64,000 bases of DNA from Leucobacter aridicollis (GCF_024399335.1 NZ_CP075339.1:3224001-3288000); one strand, 5' to 3'. Positions 38,409-46,922 are shown, counted from the stretch's first letter. The notes: a model not told the origin generated them from the sequence alone. A program made the numbers and translations.

Positions 38409-38868
38409 GGGAAACTCGGCATCATCTACCAAGGACAGGTCAGCTGGGAGCCTGATAGACCCATCGAAATGTGCGTGCCGATCGCGGAGAAAGGCCGGGC
38501 GCATCGGATCGAGCCATAGCACCATGAGTCTTCACGGAAGTGCGTTGACGGAGACTTCGTTGTGAACCGGGCCAAGGGAGAGCTGGAGGCCCTCTCCGAG
38601 TGGCTTGCCGATGACATGAGCTGGACGCTCATCGAGAAATCCACACACAGCGGCCCCAGTGCAGCCCGAGAGGTGCGCCCGCCGTTCTCCCGAGCGGGTG
38701 GAGGTCATTTCTGTCGTCACCCACGGACGACGCGCTTCCTGCGACGGCTACCTCGAGGCTGGAGGAATGCGCGTCCGTTTCAGCCATGCGTTCCGCTTCG
38801 TCAGCACCCCCAAGACCGCGATGATCGCAGAACTGCGACGCTACTGCATCGAGACGCAGGTTGACTGA
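38409..38868 (+). pseudogene. Decayed GyrI/effector-binding-like gene remnant
   Basis: In one frame GKLGIIYQGQVSWEPDRPIE and then VNRAKGELEALSEWLADD are separated by a TAG at 38517. The text then continues in another frame (GRRASCDGYLEAGG, ending ELRRYCIETQVD at 38868). The first part resembles the C-terminal effector domain of MerR/GyrI proteins. An internal stop plus a frame change indicate a dead gene. Similarity judged by eye. Confidence 0.35.
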
Positions 38869-38957
38869 GGCCTGTGCGGACAGCACGAACGACCCTTAAG
38901 CCCGTAATCTGGGAACCGCAGAAACTACCCGATCGAAACGCAACTACTTTGCCGGCC

Positions 38958-39056
38958 CTACGGGGTTGGCTCGCGGTCGTCGTCCTTGGCCGCGACCGTG
39001 CGCAGGAGGTGCTTGTAGCCATCCCTCGCGATCATCACGCGCATCGAAACCGTCAC
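38958..39056 (-). pseudogene. N-terminal scrap of a third MobF relaxase
   Basis: The frame from the GTG at 39056 reads MTVSMRVMIARDGYKHLLRT, nearly the same as the start of the full relaxase (MTVSMRLMSAGDGYKYLLRT), and stops after 32 codons. It lies just inside the right Tn5564-like unit and records another conjugative plasmid that contributed to this composite element. Confidence 0.75.
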
Positions 39057-39152
39057 GACGCTACTGCCTTCGACGATCAGGGGAGCGGGGACTGATCGCG
39101 GACGCGCTGTCCACTTTGGTTAAAAGATTGCGCCGCTGTAGACGACCGCCAT

Positions 39153-40142
39153 CTAGATGTGATGTCCAGGGACGTTGTTGAGTCGGTCGAAGGGTACGCC
39201 GCCAATCGCAGAGTGGTGTCGGTGGTGGTTGTAGAAGTGGAGCCAGCCGGGCAGCGCCAGGCGTCGTTCGGCCTCTGAACCGTAAAACCTGGCATAGGCC
39301 CAGCCGTCCCCGAGCGTGCGGTGGAATCGCTCGATCTTCCCGTTCGTCTGCGGCCGGTAGGGGCGTGTCCGCTTGTGTCGGATGCCGAGCCGAGCGCAGA
39401 AGTCCCTCCATGCGTGGGATCTGTATGCCGACCCGTTGTCGGATAGGACTCGCTCGACGGTCACGCCTCGTTCGGCGAACCAGGCCACGGCGCGTTCGAG
39501 AACTCCCACCGCTGTGCTCGCCTGCTCATCCGACCAGATTTCTGCGTATGCGACGCGGGAGTGGTCGTCGATGACTGTGTGAACGAACGCCGTCCCGGTG
39601 CGCGGCTTGTGATCTTTTCCTCGTGGTAATCCCGGAGTCGCGAGCTTGTTCCGTGCGCCTTGCTGCCGACCTACGTAACGATGTCCACCGCCGTCGGGGA
39701 TGTTGCCGAACTTCGTGACATCGACATGAATCAACGATCCCGGATGAGGATGCTCATATCGCCGCAATGGCTCGCCAGTGACACGATCGATATGCGAGAG
39801 GCGGTTCACGCGGCAACGGACGAGGACCGCGTGAACAGTCGACGTCGAGAGACCAAGTCGCGCAGCGATCTGGGCTGGCCCCAGTCGAAGCCGCCAGCGC
39901 AGGTTGATGATCTTCTTCTTGACATGCTCGGGCGTCCTGCCTGGGATCCGGTGCGGCTTGCTGGAGCGATCCTGCATCCCAAACTCACCCTCTTCCCGGT
40001 AGCGGCCTGCCCATTTCCGGGCAGTGATCGGGGAGACCATGAACATCTTTGCGGCGATCGTGGCCGGATAGCCGTCTTCGACAATCAGCCGGGCTAACCG
40101 GAGACGGGCACGAGGAGTGAGAAGAGCGTTCGGATGGGTCAT
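39153..40142 (-). CDS. tnpA: IS481-family transposase (IS5564-like), copy 2
   Basis: It is identical to the copy at 22098-23087 up to the last codon: here the flank gives CAC ATC TAG (isoleucine, stop) instead of CAC AGC TAG (serine, stop). In both copies the stop codon comes from the CTAG target and not from the element. The start at 40142 overlaps the cmx stop. Confidence 0.92.
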   Translation of the reverse strand: MTHPNALLTPRARLRLARLIVEDGYPATIAAKMFMVSPITARKWAGRYREEGEFGMQDRSSKPHRIPGRTPEHVKKKIINLRWRLRLGPAQIAARLGLSTSTVHAVLVRCRVNRLSHIDRVTGEPLRRYEHPHPGSLIHVDVTKFGNIPDGGGHRYVGRQQGARNKLATPGLPRGKDHKPRTGTAFVHTVIDDHSRVAYAEIWSDEQASTAVGVLERAVAWFAERGVTVERVLSDNGSAYRSHAWRDFCARLGIRHKRTRPYRPQTNGKIERFHRTLGDGWAYARFYGSEAERRLALPGWLHFYNHHRHHSAIGGVPFDRLNNVPGHHI

Positions 40143-41317
40143 CAATTGGCCTCCGCCGCGGTCTTCGTAAGCGCGCGTCTGGTGAGAAGCATGATGACGA
40201 GAGCGATCGCTGTCAGCACCGAAGCGACCCAAACCGGCGCGAGCAGCCCCAGCCCGGTCGCGAGCCCGAGCGCACCAAGCACGGGCCCCGCTGCAGCTCC
40301 GATATTCAATGCTGCGGTTGCGTACGAACCGCCCATCGTTGGCGCACCCGATGCTGCATACAGCACACGCGTGATCAGAGTACTGCCGACGCCGAACGAC
40401 AGGAATCCCTGAACGAGGACGAGGACGATAAGCGCGACGGGATGAGATGCGACCACTGCCAACACGATCCAGCCTGTCAGCAATAGCGGTCCGCCGACTG
40501 CGAGCACGAGGCCAGGTCGTTGATCTGATAGTCGTCCTGCGATCGTGACGCCAAGGAACGATCCGATGCCGAACATCACCAGCGCGACGGACACCCACGC
40601 TTCGGCCAAGCCCGCGGTCTCGGTCACGATGGGTGCCAGGAAGGTGAATGCCGCAAAGGTCCCTCCGTTGATCAGCGCTCCGAGTACCATGGCCAGGATG
40701 AGCCGCGGCGTCGCCAACTGGCTGAGCTCGACACGGAGCCTTGGTGAGGTCGCGCTAGTCTCGCTCCGACCAACATTGTTCGTGACGCCACGAATGACTC
40801 CAACGGCCGCGGGAATACAGAGGATGGCGATCGCCCAGAACGTCGTTCGCCAGCCCAGCGCTGTGCCGAGCAGTGCCCCGGCGGGGACGCCCACGACGGT
40901 TGCGATCGTCGTGCCGGAGAGCAGGATCGACAGTGCACGCCCCTTCTGGTTCGCTGGCACGAGGGTAGTGGCCGTGCTCAGTGCTACGGCGAGGAATCCT
41001 GCGTTTGCGAGAGCGCTGAGCACCCGGGTGATGAGCAGGAGAGAGAACACTGGTGTCATCGCTCCGATGACGTGGCTTCCCGCGAACACGAGAAGGCAAA
41101 CGATCAATGTGAGCCGCGGTGGCCAACGGCGAGCGAATGCCGCCATCACTGGCGCGCCGACGACCATACCGACTGCGAATGCGGAGGTCAGCAGGCCCGC
41201 AGTGCCGACCGAGACGTCAAGTTCGGTCGCGATCGCGGGGAGCAATCCCGCGAGCATGAATTCTGAAGTGCCCATGACGAAGACCGCCAGGGCAAGCATG
41301 TAGAGGGCAAAAGGCAT
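40142..41317 (-). CDS. cmx: Chloramphenicol exporter Cmx (MFS), copy 2
   Basis: This is a second, identical 391-residue copy of the 12-helix chloramphenicol pump, with the same leader and overlapping transposase. Two copies may raise the resistance level. They also supply long direct repeats through which the 17-kb interior could be lost by homologous recombination, leaving a single unit. Confidence 0.9.
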   Translation of the reverse strand: MPFALYMLALAVFVMGTSEFMLAGLLPAIATELDVSVGTAGLLTSAFAVGMVVGAPVMAAFARRWPPRLTLIVCLLVFAGSHVIGAMTPVFSLLLITRVLSALANAGFLAVALSTATTLVPANQKGRALSILLSGTTIATVVGVPAGALLGTALGWRTTFWAIAILCIPAAVGVIRGVTNNVGRSETSATSPRLRVELSQLATPRLILAMVLGALINGGTFAAFTFLAPIVTETAGLAEAWVSVALVMFGIGSFLGVTIAGRLSDQRPGLVLAVGGPLLLTGWIVLAVVASHPVALIVLVLVQGFLSFGVGSTLITRVLYAASGAPTMGGSYATAALNIGAAAGPVLGALGLATGLGLLAPVWVASVLTAIALVIMLLTRRALTKTAAEAN

Positions 41318-41338
41318 CGAGTACTCCGAGGTGTGAGA

Positions 41339-41392
41339 TCAAGAAATGGTTCTTCTTGTCACCACGGCCAGCGCCCCGGGTACGCCAGACAT
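41339..41392 (-). CDS. Leader peptide of cmx, copy 2
   Basis: It is the same 17-codon frame as at 24284-24337, with identical spacing to cmx and the same hairpin. Confidence 0.55.
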   Translation of the reverse strand: MSGVPGALAVVTRRTIS

Positions 41393-41595
41393 ACGCCCAC
41401 ACAGATCGTGGGCGTCGTAACTAGTGGTTCAAGGGGCTGGCGGTGTGACCGACAACCCCTGACCTGTCTGATTCGGGACTCGACATGCCCCAAACTCTAA
41501 CATGCCTTCAATGGCGAGCGGTCTGGACAGATACTTCTTGAATCGGCACGGTGTCATTACGGGCGGGGGCCAGAACAACGTCCCTGGACATCACA

Positions 41596-41601
41596 TCTAG
41601 C
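41596..41601. repeat. Target site duplication TCTAGC, right copy
   Basis: It matches the hexamer at 22097-22102 at the other outer edge of the composite transposon. Keeping one copy restores the helicase reading frame. Confidence 0.85.
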
Positions 41602-42221
41602 TCACGAGTGATGTCAATTGAGAAGTGATCATCCCAGTGCGCGTCGAACCACTCCGAAAGCTCGTCTGCAACCCGCTGATCGGTCTCCTCCAGGCTTAGT
41701 TCACCTTGCTTGATGAGTCCGGCTGCGGTGAAGTTTGATGAGCCAACTATTGCGCGCCGATTCTGCATCCCAGCGGCCTCATGAGTGATGTATAGCTTCG
41801 CATGCAGCGGGTCACGGGCCGCGAACTTCACTTGGAGTAGGCCGTCGGCAAGGTCCCTCTGAAGCTGGCGCAATCCAGCCATCTCAGCCCTTGACGGCAC
41901 ACCCCAGGTGAGCTGACGAGCAAAGTCGAGAACTGCCTGGTTCGCCCGGTTGACGGCAGTACTCATGTCCACGAGCTGTGGGCTGCCTTCGACAGACAGT
42001 CTGACCGATTCCTCGGTCGACATTGCCATACCAACTAGAAGTCGCACCTGATTGCGGCCGTCCGGCTTGGGCTGCTGCATCTTGCCGATCGCCTCACGGA
42101 CGAGCCGCCAGCCACGGAGGTTGAAGTAGCCAACGCAGGCGTCAAAGGCATGCGCGTGCGGAAGCGCCTCATTGAGTGCATCTACAAGGCTGATGTCCTC
42201 ATTGTCGATGATCTTGCTCAT
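41596..42221 (-). pseudogene. PLD-SNF2 helicase, N-terminal part (phospholipase-D-like domain)
   Basis: The 5' portion (208 codons) of the gene whose helicase part lies at 19354-22096. It holds a PLD-like nuclease domain: DACVGYFNLRGW near residue 28, then the half-HKD motif DPLHAKLYI followed by GSSNFTAAGL. Only one HKD half is visible, so two chains may form one active site. The frame runs into the transposon and stops at 41508 after extra residues. It starts 26 bp after the HEPN gene. PLD-helicase fusions act as nuclease/translocases in phage defence. Confidence 0.9.
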
Positions 42222-42246
42222 TCGTTACTACTCCCTGCTATCCGAC

Positions 42247-43320
42247 CTACGCGTTCAAGTGCCCAGCGAACCACTGGTCCGGGCGGACTATTGCGACACG
42301 CTCGACCTCGTGTACGCCGTCGATAACAAGGACATCCCCGTAAGTTGTGATCTGAAAGGACGTGCCGTTCTCCATGGTGGCGGCAACATCCGATCCCAAC
42401 CGGTCGCCGGAGTCGACGTCGACGATCTCGTCACCATCGACGACATAGAAGTGCGGCGTGAAGAACCCCCGGGCGATGTCGCCCTCAGGGTCGGGGCCGA
42501 GATAGCCGAGCAATCGCGGCGTTGTGCCGATGAACCCGCCAACGGCCCCGTCTGTGTCGATCCACAACTCGCGGCCACGCGGTTCGACCGCAGTCCAGGC
42601 GCGCACCTTGTCCGCGAAGTCGCCGGTAACTCTGGAACGCACGGACTCCATCGTTTCGGGGTGCACTACGTCACCCGCACGAGTCATGCGATAACGCAGC
42701 TCCGGGATGAGGCCGACCCAGGTGCCGCCGATGCTCGGTCGCGGCAAGTCCTCTGGTGCGTCAAGCGGCTCGGGCTCGGCCACGGCAGGAACCGCCACGG
42801 CCGAACTCGCCACGGCATCCGTGGGATAGCGTCCGGTGCGCAGGTCGCTCAGGCGCTCAATCAGCACATCGATGCGTCCGGCGATGTGCATGTCGCTGGT
42901 CTGCACGAATCCGCGCACGACCTTGGCCGCTTCTTCGAGCTGAGCGGTAGTCGGATCGTCACCGAAGTGGAACCACGTATTCCTCGCGGCGAGGATCTTC
43001 TTCGCGGCAGCTTGCTTCTGAAACTGCCTGCCGAACACGCTCAGATACGGTGAATCTTGCTCGTGGATGTAGTCGCGGAGGATCACGCCGGGATCCTGCG
43101 GCTCGAAACGGTGGTTGGGACGCCAGTTCTTGGGGTCCGCTTGCTTGAGTTCAGCAATCCGCGAGGAGAACCATTTCGGGCCGAGTTCGTCTTTCAGCAT
43201 GAAGTGTGAGGTCACGTACAGATCCCAGCCGAAGGCACGCATCAACGTGAAATAGCCCTTGATGAGTTCGCCCGGCGTTTCATCCTCAGGCAGTTCGATG
43301 GTGACGTCGATGCCGCTCAT
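42247..43320 (-). CDS. HEPN-domain protein of the defence operon
   Basis: The 357-residue protein has a helical N-terminal half ending in ARNTWFHF near residue 113, a match to the HEPN ribonuclease motif R-(N)-x3-H. A variable linker rich in A/V/P/E follows near residue 170, then a beta-rich C-terminal half (GGTWVGLIPELRYRMT; WIDTDGAVGGFIGTTP) of unknown fold. HEPN proteins in defence loci often cut RNA or act as abortive effectors. It overlaps the preceding gene as ATGA and precedes the PLD-helicase, so it is part of the operon. Confidence 0.6.
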   Translation of the reverse strand: MSGIDVTIELPEDETPGELIKGYFTLMRAFGWDLYVTSHFMLKDELGPKWFSSRIAELKQADPKNWRPNHRFEPQDPGVILRDYIHEQDSPYLSVFGRQFQKQAAAKKILAARNTWFHFGDDPTTAQLEEAAKVVRGFVQTSDMHIAGRIDVLIERLSDLRTGRYPTDAVASSAVAVPAVAEPEPLDAPEDLPRPSIGGTWVGLIPELRYRMTRAGDVVHPETMESVRSRVTGDFADKVRAWTAVEPRGRELWIDTDGAVGGFIGTTPRLLGYLGPDPEGDIARGFFTPHFYVVDGDEIVDVDSGDRLGSDVAATMENGTSFQITTYGDVLVIDGVHEVERVAIVRPDQWFAGHLNA

Positions 43321-43910
43321 GCATTCGCGCTTTCTGCAGCATCCTTGCCGTGCCCCGTCATTATTGGCATGACCCGAGTTAGGGCGTACGCCGCAAAAAG
43401 GGCGGCTGGGGCATCCGTGGGAACTTCGAGCGCTGGTTCCGCCTTGAACCTGGAAGCGCTCGGGAACAGAACGCCATATTCGCCCGTCCGCGTGGCACCC
43501 AACTCGTGCAAGCGCGCCTGAGAGTCACCTTGAGCCCAAACATCGATCTGTGACCACTCGACAGCTGCGCCTGTGGCACGACCGTTCGCACCGTATCTCA
43601 ATGCCCGGAGACGGGCGATGAGTTTGTCCTCGACTAGCTTGGGGGAGATTGCACCCGCGTCCGCGAGTCGCTCGTAGTCGACCGGGCCCGCGAGGACTTC
43701 CGCAAAACCTAGTGAGATCTCGTCCAAGTCATCCCAGTGCACCAAAGAAACCTGAGCGCGTAAGCCATCGTTCGCCTTCAAGTTTGCGAGAACTGCGGTT
43801 GCAGGGCGTGCGAGCTTGTCGCCACGCCATTGGCTCGGGGGCACCATCTCTATCGCGTGCTCACCGTCAAGCAGGTCCACGCTCACGTGGCCGACTACAA
43901 AGCTCTGCAT
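43317..43910 (-). CDS. Unknown protein of the defence operon
   Basis: The 197-residue soluble protein has no motif I recognise. It has a mixed alpha/beta pattern (VVGHVSVDLLDGEHAIEMV at the start) and an alanine-rich end. A strong ribosome site (AAAGGAGG) precedes the ATG at 43910, and its stop overlaps the HEPN start. Tight coupling suggests that it works with the HEPN protein, for example as its partner or inhibitor; this is inference. Confidence 0.7.
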   Translation of the reverse strand: MQSFVVGHVSVDLLDGEHAIEMVPPSQWRGDKLARPATAVLANLKANDGLRAQVSLVHWDDLDEISLGFAEVLAGPVDYERLADAGAISPKLVEDKLIARLRALRYGANGRATGAAVEWSQIDVWAQGDSQARLHELGATRTGEYGVLFPSASRFKAEPALEVPTDAPAALFAAYALTRVMPIMTGHGKDAAESANA

Positions 43911-43997
43911 TGAGTGCCTCCTTTCGAAAATGGGCAGTAGATCAAGGTATGCGTGACCACCGACATTGATGCCGGTGGCGGCGTGGCGGGCGCGTAG

Positions 43998-44195
43998 TCA
44001 GGACGGCTTGGACTCCTCCGGTGCGGCTGCGCCGCCTCGGCGGACCCAGTCATCGATCTCGCTCGCTTGGAACTTCCAGAGGCGCCCGATCTTGTGGGCA
44101 GGCATACTCTTGTCGGCGATCCAGGTGTAGACGGTGTCTTTGGTGACACCAAGATGGGAGGCGATGTCGTCGGCAGACAGCCACGGCTCCGTCAC
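43998..44195 (-). CDS. Small helix-turn-helix (excisionase/AlpA-type) DNA-binding protein
   Basis: The 65-residue protein is a MerR-like winged helix: WLSADDIASHLGVTKDTVYTWI, then KIGRLWKFQASEIDDWVRR. This fold is used by excisionases and by small regulators at the head of restriction operons. The GTG at 44195 has a GAGGGAGG ribosome site. It leads the defence operon, so regulation of that operon is the more likely role, but an Xis role for the ICE is possible. Confidence 0.82.
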   Translation of the reverse strand: MTEPWLSADDIASHLGVTKDTVYTWIADKSMPAHKIGRLWKFQASEIDDWVRRGGAAAPEESKPS

Positions 44196-44228
44196 GTTGA
44201 TCCTCCCTCTCAGCCCGTATGGGCAGTC

Positions 44229-44247
44229 ACTCCGATGCTATCGGAGT
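44229..44247. promoter_or_regulatory. 8-bp inverted repeat upstream of the defence operon
   Basis: ACTCCGAT (44229-44236) and ATCGGAGT (44240-44247) flank a 3-bp centre, 34 bp upstream of the small HTH gene start. It is a plausible operator for that protein or a short hairpin in the 5' leader. Confidence 0.45.
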
Positions 44248-44308
44248 AGTACCGGGTTGAGTAGGGTTTTTCCGGGTGTGGTCCGGCGAGGCTCAGCAAG
44301 TTACCGAT

Positions 44309-45445
44309 TCAACCGGTCAGCCGCTTTATTATCCAAGTATTGGCTGTCGATCGCCATCGCTGTGGATCAGAGTTCCACGCCATCGTGTGACCTGCGTCGA
44401 AGGTCTCCAGCTGCACGAGGTCTGGACGCTTTTTCGCGAGCGCGGACGAGGTCTTGATGGGAACTGAATCATCGTTGGCCCCGTGCAGGATCAGCGTCGG
44501 CACGGAGAGTTCGATGGCGCGCGCTACCCAATCGGACTCGCGAATCGGGATCCGGCCTGGAAGTCCGGTCAGTCTGGAGAGACGAGCACTGGTCAGCCAC
44601 GGGACCGCGAGCAGCCCTGCACTGCGTGGGAACCCGGCGCGCTGGCAGTTGGCTTTGATGACCTCGACCCAGTTGAGTACCGGTGAGTCAAGCACGAGCC
44701 CTGCTACCAGTGGCGCATAGTCTGACCGATGCGCAATCTGCAGTGCAATCGCAGCGCCCATAGACCAACCGAACAGCACGATCCGTTCTGCACCGCGGCG
44801 CACCGCATAGCTGATCGCAGCCTCGACGTCTTCGGTTTCGGCGGCGCCGAGCGTGGAGCGACCGGATCCTTCCGTGGGCCCTTCACCGTCGTTGCGGTAG
44901 CTCACCACGAGCGAAGTAAGCCCCAGTTCCGTCGCGACCTGCACACCGCGGAGGGTGCCCGCTCGGGGGCTGCCAAGACCGTGAACGTGAATCGCCCAGA
45001 TCGATGTGTCACCGTTGATTCGCCAAGCTGGCGCCAGGCCGACGGCGGTGCTGATGACGACGTCGCTCGCATCGAGCCCGGCATCGGTGGGCGAACCGAA
45101 GTAGATGCCGCTCCACGAGACTCGATCGCCTTCTCGCGGCGTGAGCCCTGGTGACAATCCCGCGACGACGCGGGCGACTTGGTTCTGGCCGCGATCCTCA
45201 ACCTCGCTGCCAAGTTGCGCCCATCCGCCGTGCTCAAACCAGAGATTATACGTGCCGGGCGCTCCGGTGTCGGGAGTGCGGTCGAGTATGAGAAGTCGGC
45301 CATCGCCATCGCCCTCAACACCACGCAATGTCAGGTTGAAACGGCGTGGCCCGACTGGTGCTGTTAGCTTCCGCGCGATCGTCCACCCCAGGGCTGCACC
45401 AACCGCACCGGCCATAGCACCGCCGATCGCGAGCTGCCGCTTCAT
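44309..45445 (-). CDS. Alpha/beta hydrolase with N-terminal membrane anchor
   Basis: The 378-residue protein has one hydrophobic segment at residues 5-25 (IGGAMAGAVGAALGWTIA). A hydrolase fold follows with HVHGLGSPR, the nucleophile motif FGWSMGAA near residue 225, acid HGANDDSVP and histidine DAGHTMAW. It is the last gene of a four-gene unit with the membrane protein, ImmA-like protease and XRE repressor (start overlaps the upstream stop). The substrate is unknown. Confidence 0.8.
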   Translation of the reverse strand: MKRQLAIGGAMAGAVGAALGWTIARKLTAPVGPRRFNLTLRGVEGDGDGRLLILDRTPDTGAPGTYNLWFEHGGWAQLGSEVEDRGQNQVARVVAGLSPGLTPREGDRVSWSGIYFGSPTDAGLDASDVVISTAVGLAPAWRINGDTSIWAIHVHGLGSPRAGTLRGVQVATELGLTSLVVSYRNDGEGPTEGSGRSTLGAAETEDVEAAISYAVRRGAERIVLFGWSMGAAIALQIAHRSDYAPLVAGLVLDSPVLNWVEVIKANCQRAGFPRSAGLLAVPWLTSARLSRLTGLPGRIPIRESDWVARAIELSVPTLILHGANDDSVPIKTSSALAKKRPDLVQLETFDAGHTMAWNSDPQRWRSTANTWIIKRLTG

Positions 45446-46461
45446 GCGTGCTCCATGCTGCTGTCGCCGCGATCCGCGCGCAAAACGATGCGCGCTACGC
45501 CAGAGTCGAGTCCCAACAGCTGCGCCTCGGCCCGTTCCAGGAGAGCTTCTTCAGCAGGCGTCACCTCGAATGTCACCCGTGGATCGATCATGGCGTCACG
45601 AATCTCAACCACTTCGCGATGCAATCGTCCTTCAGGATCGTCAAGACTGGCGCCGAGGGCATCAGTACTGCTGAGCCCGGGGCGAACGCTCGTGGCCCGC
45701 TGCCAGAGCGGTTCCAGCTCCCCCGTGATCTGCGCTATCTGCGCGCGCCGTGTGCGTTCACGCAACGACCTGACAACTGGTTGCCCCGCGAACCCGGCGC
45801 ACAAGAACAGGAAAGTGAGCAGCGAGAGCGGCCCGTATACTTCGCCGAACGTGCTCATCAGTTCCAGGTGACTCGCGACATGTGCTACATCCATTACGAG
45901 GACCACGACGGCCAAACCGACGCCGCACGCCGAGCCAAGGAGCAGGAGGAGTGCGGGGATGCGCTGAATGCCGGTGCCGACGCGAAGTTGGCGTGCCGCC
46001 AACGCAAACATGGCCGCCAGGACGATGCCGCAGTAGGTGAAGCCGATCATTGAGTAGGCGGCCGTTACCGGCTGGTCGCCGAGGTCAAGCATGAATGTCG
46101 CGGTCGACGCCCCGCGGTCGATGAAAAAGAACAACACCGTCGTCGTGACCAGGGCAAGGATCAGGGCGGGGCGCCCGACGGCTGCTCGCACCAAGCGGGG
46201 ACGATACTCACCAGCCTTCATCGCCGCGCGGCCCAGAAAGAAGAGCCCAATCATCAAGAGCGCGTCGGAAAGCAGAGTCGTGATGTTCGTTCCGCCAAGG
46301 AAAGGATCGACGGCCAGGTAGATCGCATCAACGTTGAGGGTCATCGCGATCGCGATCGTGACCGATGCGTACGTAATGCTGCGGTCTGGGCGCCCTCGTC
46401 GCAGGATCAGCAGGCTCGCGACGAGAACCCACATGAGGATCGCAACGAGCGTCTGGATCAT
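45442..46461 (-). CDS. MAB_1171c-type polytopic membrane protein
   Basis: The 339-residue protein has about seven hydrophobic helices in residues 1-235 and a cytoplasmic helical tail (RERTRRAQIAQITGELEPLW, then FEVTPAEEALLERAE). The layout agrees with the actinobacterial MAB_1171c putative-transporter family, which is regularly found after an XRE regulator and an ImmA-like protease, as here. Both ends overlap neighbouring genes by a few bases. What it transports or senses is not known. Confidence 0.75.
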   Translation of the reverse strand: MIQTLVAILMWVLVASLLILRRGRPDRSITYASVTIAIAMTLNVDAIYLAVDPFLGGTNITTLLSDALLMIGLFFLGRAAMKAGEYRPRLVRAAVGRPALILALVTTTVLFFFIDRGASTATFMLDLGDQPVTAAYSMIGFTYCGIVLAAMFALAARQLRVGTGIQRIPALLLLLGSACGVGLAVVVLVMDVAHVASHLELMSTFGEVYGPLSLLTFLFLCAGFAGQPVVRSLRERTRRAQIAQITGELEPLWQRATSVRPGLSSTDALGASLDDPEGRLHREVVEIRDAMIDPRVTFEVTPAEEALLERAEAQLLGLDSGVARIVLRADRGDSSMEHA

Positions 46462-46922
46462 CCGAAGACCTCGAAGTAGCGAGACTCCGCGAAAGCGGAC
46501 CCTCGGATCCCTGCCGCGAGCCGGTCCGCGAGAGACTCCGCGGCAATCTCGGTGTCGGAATCAAGGTCCTGCCGCCTGAGCAGGCGGGCGCGAGTGTGCG
46601 GAGGAATGTCAGGCAGGAGCACGTCCGTCTCTGTGCACTCGTCGCCGTCGCAGTGGCCCAGGATCATGTGTGACAGCTCGTGCAGCACAAACTGCTGGCG
46701 ATGCAGAGCCGAATCAGTGCGAGCGTGGATGATGATGTCGTCTGCGTCGGTGGTGAGCCACACCGCACACAGGCCGTCGTGATCGCCGATCTCGGCAAGC
46801 TCGACGATACGCAGGCGACGCCTCCTCCGTTGCTGCACGACACCGTAGAGATCGTCGAAGGTGAAGACACTGCCGAGGGCAAGATCCGAGACGGCCGTGG
46901 AGACGACCTGTTCGATATTCAC
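46458..46922 (-). CDS. ImmA/IrrE-like metallopeptidase
   Basis: The 154-residue protein has the zinc motif HELSH in FVLHELSHMILGH near residue 80 and a downstream acidic segment (DSDTEIAAESLADRLA) that supplies the third ligand. The GTG at 46922 has a near-perfect AGGAGGTG ribosome site; the open frame to 46958 adds nothing conserved. Paired with the XRE protein upstream, it matches the ImmR-ImmA arrangement in which the protease cleaves the repressor and induces an ICE. Confidence 0.85.
   Translation of the reverse strand: MNIEQVVSTAVSDLALGSVFTFDDLYGVVQQRRRRRLRIVELAEIGDHDGLCAVWLTTDADDIIIHARTDSALHRQQFVLHELSHMILGHCDGDECTETDVLLPDIPPHTRARLLRRQDLDSDTEIAAESLADRLAAGIRGSAFAESRYFEVFG

Larger units (their letters stand above)
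22103..41595. mobile_element. 19.5-kb multiresistance composite transposon bounded by two Tn5564-like units
   Basis: Two 2,438-bp units in the same orientation (22103-24540 and 39158-41595) bound this segment. The outer flanks are identical (TCTAGC), while the inner flanks differ (ACTAGG at 24541, TCTAGA at 39152), so the whole block moved as one unit into the helicase gene. Its resistance load is cmx (twice), aadA2, dfrA1, qacEdelta1, sul1, erm and tetA. The interior is a patchwork of corynebacterial and plasmid-like pieces, including two relaxase remnants, a DprA-like gene, IS6100, and an ISL3-family fragment. Confidence 0.9.
39158..41595 (-). mobile_element. Tn5564-like IS481-family unit carrying cmx, copy 2
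   Basis: It repeats the unit at 22103-24540 exactly 17,055 bp to the right, in the same orientation, with the same inverted ends. The encoded proteins are identical. Left flank TCTAGA and right flank TCTAGC differ, so this copy did not insert here alone; it forms the right border of the composite transposon. Confidence 0.9.

Noticed and set aside
40545..41303. A 252-codon plus-strand frame (also at 23490-24248)
   Set aside because: It is the antisense of cmx, with the codon bias of a shadow frame and no domain; the minus strand has a recognisable exporter.
41508..42221. A stand-alone PLD protein of 237 residues, as in DISARM DrmC
   Set aside because: Its last 29 or so residues are transposon sequence, and the true continuation is the SNF2 domain at 22096, so it is the N-terminus of a fusion protein.
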